Shown piece after piece: positions 62,650 to 64,000 of a stretch of 64,000 bases of DNA (the first letter of the stretch is position 1; the number at the start of each line of letters is the position of its first letter). Location: assembly GCA_021323535.1 (NCBI GenBank), contig JAJONO010000005.1, positions 1 to 64,000 on the forward strand, written 5' to 3'. Under the pieces are notes generated by a model that saw only the letters and a program-made list of their open reading frames with translations, was not told the DNA's origin and searched no databases. The stretch comes from Bacteroidota bacterium. Its GTDB lineage: Bacteria > Bacteroidota > Bacteroidia > B-17B0 > Aurantibacillaceae. The position numbers and the translations under genes are program-made.

Positions 62650-63042
62650 ATGAAAAAAATTATACTCCTTTCCTTCATCATTTTTATTACAGAAATTTTA
62701 ACATCAAACACATTGACCACTTTACCAATTGAAAAAGAAGTTTTACTCGCTATCGACAATTACAAAACTTACACAATTTCCATTTATAAAAATACTGATA
62801 AAAAAACTCCATACTCTATTTCTGTAGCTGGCAACAACTCTTCATCAAAAGAATTGATGGTGATTGAACAGGATGATGATCTTTTCAAATTTGTTCTTGT
62901 AGAAAAAACCGCAACCGAAATTTTATATTATCCTTTTGCATGGTCGGAACTTAAAATGATAACCGCAGCCGACCTTAAAGAAAACTCCCGTAAAATATTA
63001 GACAAACAGGCCAGACCTGTTGAAAGGAAACCGTTGAAATAA
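62650..63042 (+). CDS. small exported protein, unknown function
   Basis: The 130-residue protein has an N-terminal signal peptide (MKKIILLSFIIFITEILTSNT). The rest, about 105 residues, is beta-rich (YTISIYKNTDKKTPYSISV; LMVIEQDDDLFKFVLV) with a basic end (RPVERKPLK). No known domain, lipobox or T9SS tail is seen. Two 21-bp-spaced direct repeats lie upstream as possible control sites. An imperfect palindrome follows downstream, facing the convergent PLP-enzyme gene. Confidence 0.65.
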   Translation: MKKIILLSFIIFITEILTSNTLTTLPIEKEVLLAIDNYKTYTISIYKNTDKKTPYSISVAGNNSSSKELMVIEQDDDLFKFVLVEKTATEILYYPFAWSELKMITAADLKENSRKILDKQARPVERKPLK

Positions 63043-63153
63043 ACGAAAGAAAAAGCCACAGGTCTTACCCTTAAATTACATAAATGGGAAGGTGTGATTT
63101 GTAAGGCTTGTGGCTCTACTATTTCCAAACCAAACGCTTCAAACTTCTCTAAA

Positions 63154-63222
63154 GAAAAAAAGCCGCAGATTACACCGATTTACGCAGATTATTTATCTGT
63201 GAAAATCCGCGAAATTTGCGGC
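63154..63222 (-). terminator. long imperfect palindrome, probable terminator of the PLP-enzyme gene
   Basis: GCCGCAGATT/AATTTGCGGC (9 of 10) encloses GATTTACGCAGAT/ATCTGTGAAAATC (11 of 13). On the minus strand a CTTTTTTTC run follows directly, so it can end the gene at 63241. The CGCAGATT motif resembles interspersed repeats I recall from other Bacteroidota intergenic regions. Confidence 0.65.
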
Positions 63223-63240
63223 CTAAAAAGTCGAAGCAAC

Positions 63241-64000
63241 TTAAAGCGCCTGCGAGAATCCTTCTTTAATCTTATCGGCAGCATATTGCCCACCGTATAA
63301 TTTATCTTTGATCTTGCTGAACGATTCAATTGTATAAGATACATCCTGTGCCGTATGAACCGCTGTTGGGATCAAACGTAAAATGATCATTCCTTTTGGA
63401 ATTACAGGATATACCACCATTGAACAGAAAATTCCGAAGTTCTCTCTTAAATCAATTACCATGTTGGTGGCTTCAGGGATCGAACCTCTCATGTAAACAG
63501 GAGTTACCGGCGTATTAGTAACACCAATATCAAATCCTGCGTCAACTAATCCTTTTTGTAATTGCGTGGTAATGTCCCACAATTTTGTTCTGTATTCCTG
63601 GTGCTTGTTTAATAATTCGAGGCGTTTCAACAAACCTACCACTAAAGGCATTGGTAACGATTTAGCGAAGATCTGCGAACGCATGTTGTAACGTAAGAAT
63701 GTAATCACTTCTTTTGAAGAGCTGATAAATCCACCTATTAACGCGAATGATTTTGCAAATGTTCCAAAATAAATATCAATTCCATCCTGGCAGCCCTGGT
63801 GCTCGCCCGTTCCGCCACCTTTAGCTCCCATGGTTCCTAATCCATGAGCATCATCAACAAATAAACGGAATGGATATTTTTTCTTAAGAGCAACAATTTC
63901 TTTTAGTTTACCCTGGTCGCCACGCATTCCAAACACACCTTCAGTAATCACAAGGATTCCACCCCCGGTAGTCTCCACTAATTTTTTAGCGCGTGCTAAT
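63241..64000 (-). CDS. PLP-dependent alpha-oxoamine synthase, serine palmitoyltransferase-like, 5' truncated
   Basis: The frame stays open to the window edge (LARAKKLVETT before the track's GTG), so the start lies outside. The 252 visible codons are the C-terminal two thirds of an alpha-oxoamine synthase: LFVDDAHGLGTMG (PLP-pyridine Asp) and GTFAKSFALIGGF (Schiff-base Lys), then IFAKSLPMPL and a C-terminal domain with PKGMIILRLIPTAVHT. The KSFALIGGF form favours serine palmitoyltransferase, which makes sphingolipid precursors typical of this phylum, over 2-amino-3-ketobutyrate ligase or BioF, but these are not excluded. Confidence 0.8.
   Translation of the reverse strand, partial: LARAKKLVETTGGGILVITEGVFGMRGDQGKLKEIVALKKKYPFRLFVDDAHGLGTMGAKGGGTGEHQGCQDGIDIYFGTFAKSFALIGGFISSSKEVITFLRYNMRSQIFAKSLPMPLVVGLLKRLELLNKHQEYRTKLWDITTQLQKGLVDAGFDIGVTNTPVTPVYMRGSIPEATNMVIDLRENFGIFCSMVVYPVIPKGMIILRLIPTAVHTAQDVSYTIESFSKIKDKLYGGQYAADKIKEGFSQAL

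Overview
The window comes from a Bacteroidota (Bacteroidetes) chromosome. At least five genes encode proteins with C-terminal type IX secretion system (T9SS) sorting domains. There is also a fused SecDF, a PorV-family outer-membrane protein, a TonB-dependent receptor with an N-terminal regulatory domain, a stand-alone GT5 'glycogen synthase' domain beside panC, and a partial serine-palmitoyltransferase-like gene. Several promoters match the Bacteroidota -33/-7 pattern (TTTG, about 19 nt, TAnnTTTG). I cannot place it below phylum. I see no IS element, prophage, CRISPR array or integrase; this is ordinary chromosome with a large secreted-protein component.

Layout. 1-4.8 kb: overlapping cassette of a truncated TMTC-like mannosyltransferase/TPR membrane protein, a secreted cupin and a T9SS Omp28-like protein. 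4.8-5.3 kb: two tRNA-Leu genes, each with its own -7 box, separated by nested hairpins. 5.3-10 kb: small lipoprotein, secDF, a 57-residue membrane protein missed by the ORF track, and a DUF2059 protein. 10-17 kb (minus strand): dnaK, a lipoprotein, a polysaccharide deacetylase, a DUF4270 lipoprotein and the GT5 protein, divergent from panC. 17-23.5 kb: a BNR/sortilin-like secreted protein, glyS, a CAP-domain protein whose signal peptide overlaps the glyS terminator, and greA-HIT. 23.5-33 kb: a three-gene minus-strand unit of TonB receptor, 1496-residue secreted protein and PorV-family porin. 33-40 kb: dCMP deaminase, Nfu, nadB, a PIF1-HRDC-HTH helicase and an aldehyde dehydrogenase. 40-50.4 kb: three T9SS proteins with Ig-like modules, interrupted by an aldo/keto reductase. 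50.4-56 kb: an alpha/beta hydrolase overlapping a PAS-LuxR regulator, a Cys-rich membrane-tethered protein and a WG-repeat protein. 56-61.3 kb (minus): YitT, MsrB, VWA, UMF1-type MFS and OmpA-like proteins. 61.3-64 kb: rpsT, a YjdJ/YjdI-like GNAT plus ferredoxin pair, a decayed T9SS tail, a small secreted protein and a 5'-truncated PLP-dependent acyltransferase.

How it fits together. Most of the window serves the cell envelope: export (SecDF), T9SS cargo and its outer-membrane partner family (PorV-like), outer-membrane uptake (TonB receptor) and envelope lipoproteins. Housekeeping genes (dnaK, glyS, greA, panC, nadB, nfu, rpsT) lie between these in short transcription units. The most system-like candidates are the hydrolase/PAS-LuxR pair, which resembles the B. 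subtilis RsbQ-RsbP pairing in composition, and the TonB receptor/giant secreted protein/PorV triad. Both functional readings are inference from gene order and domains.
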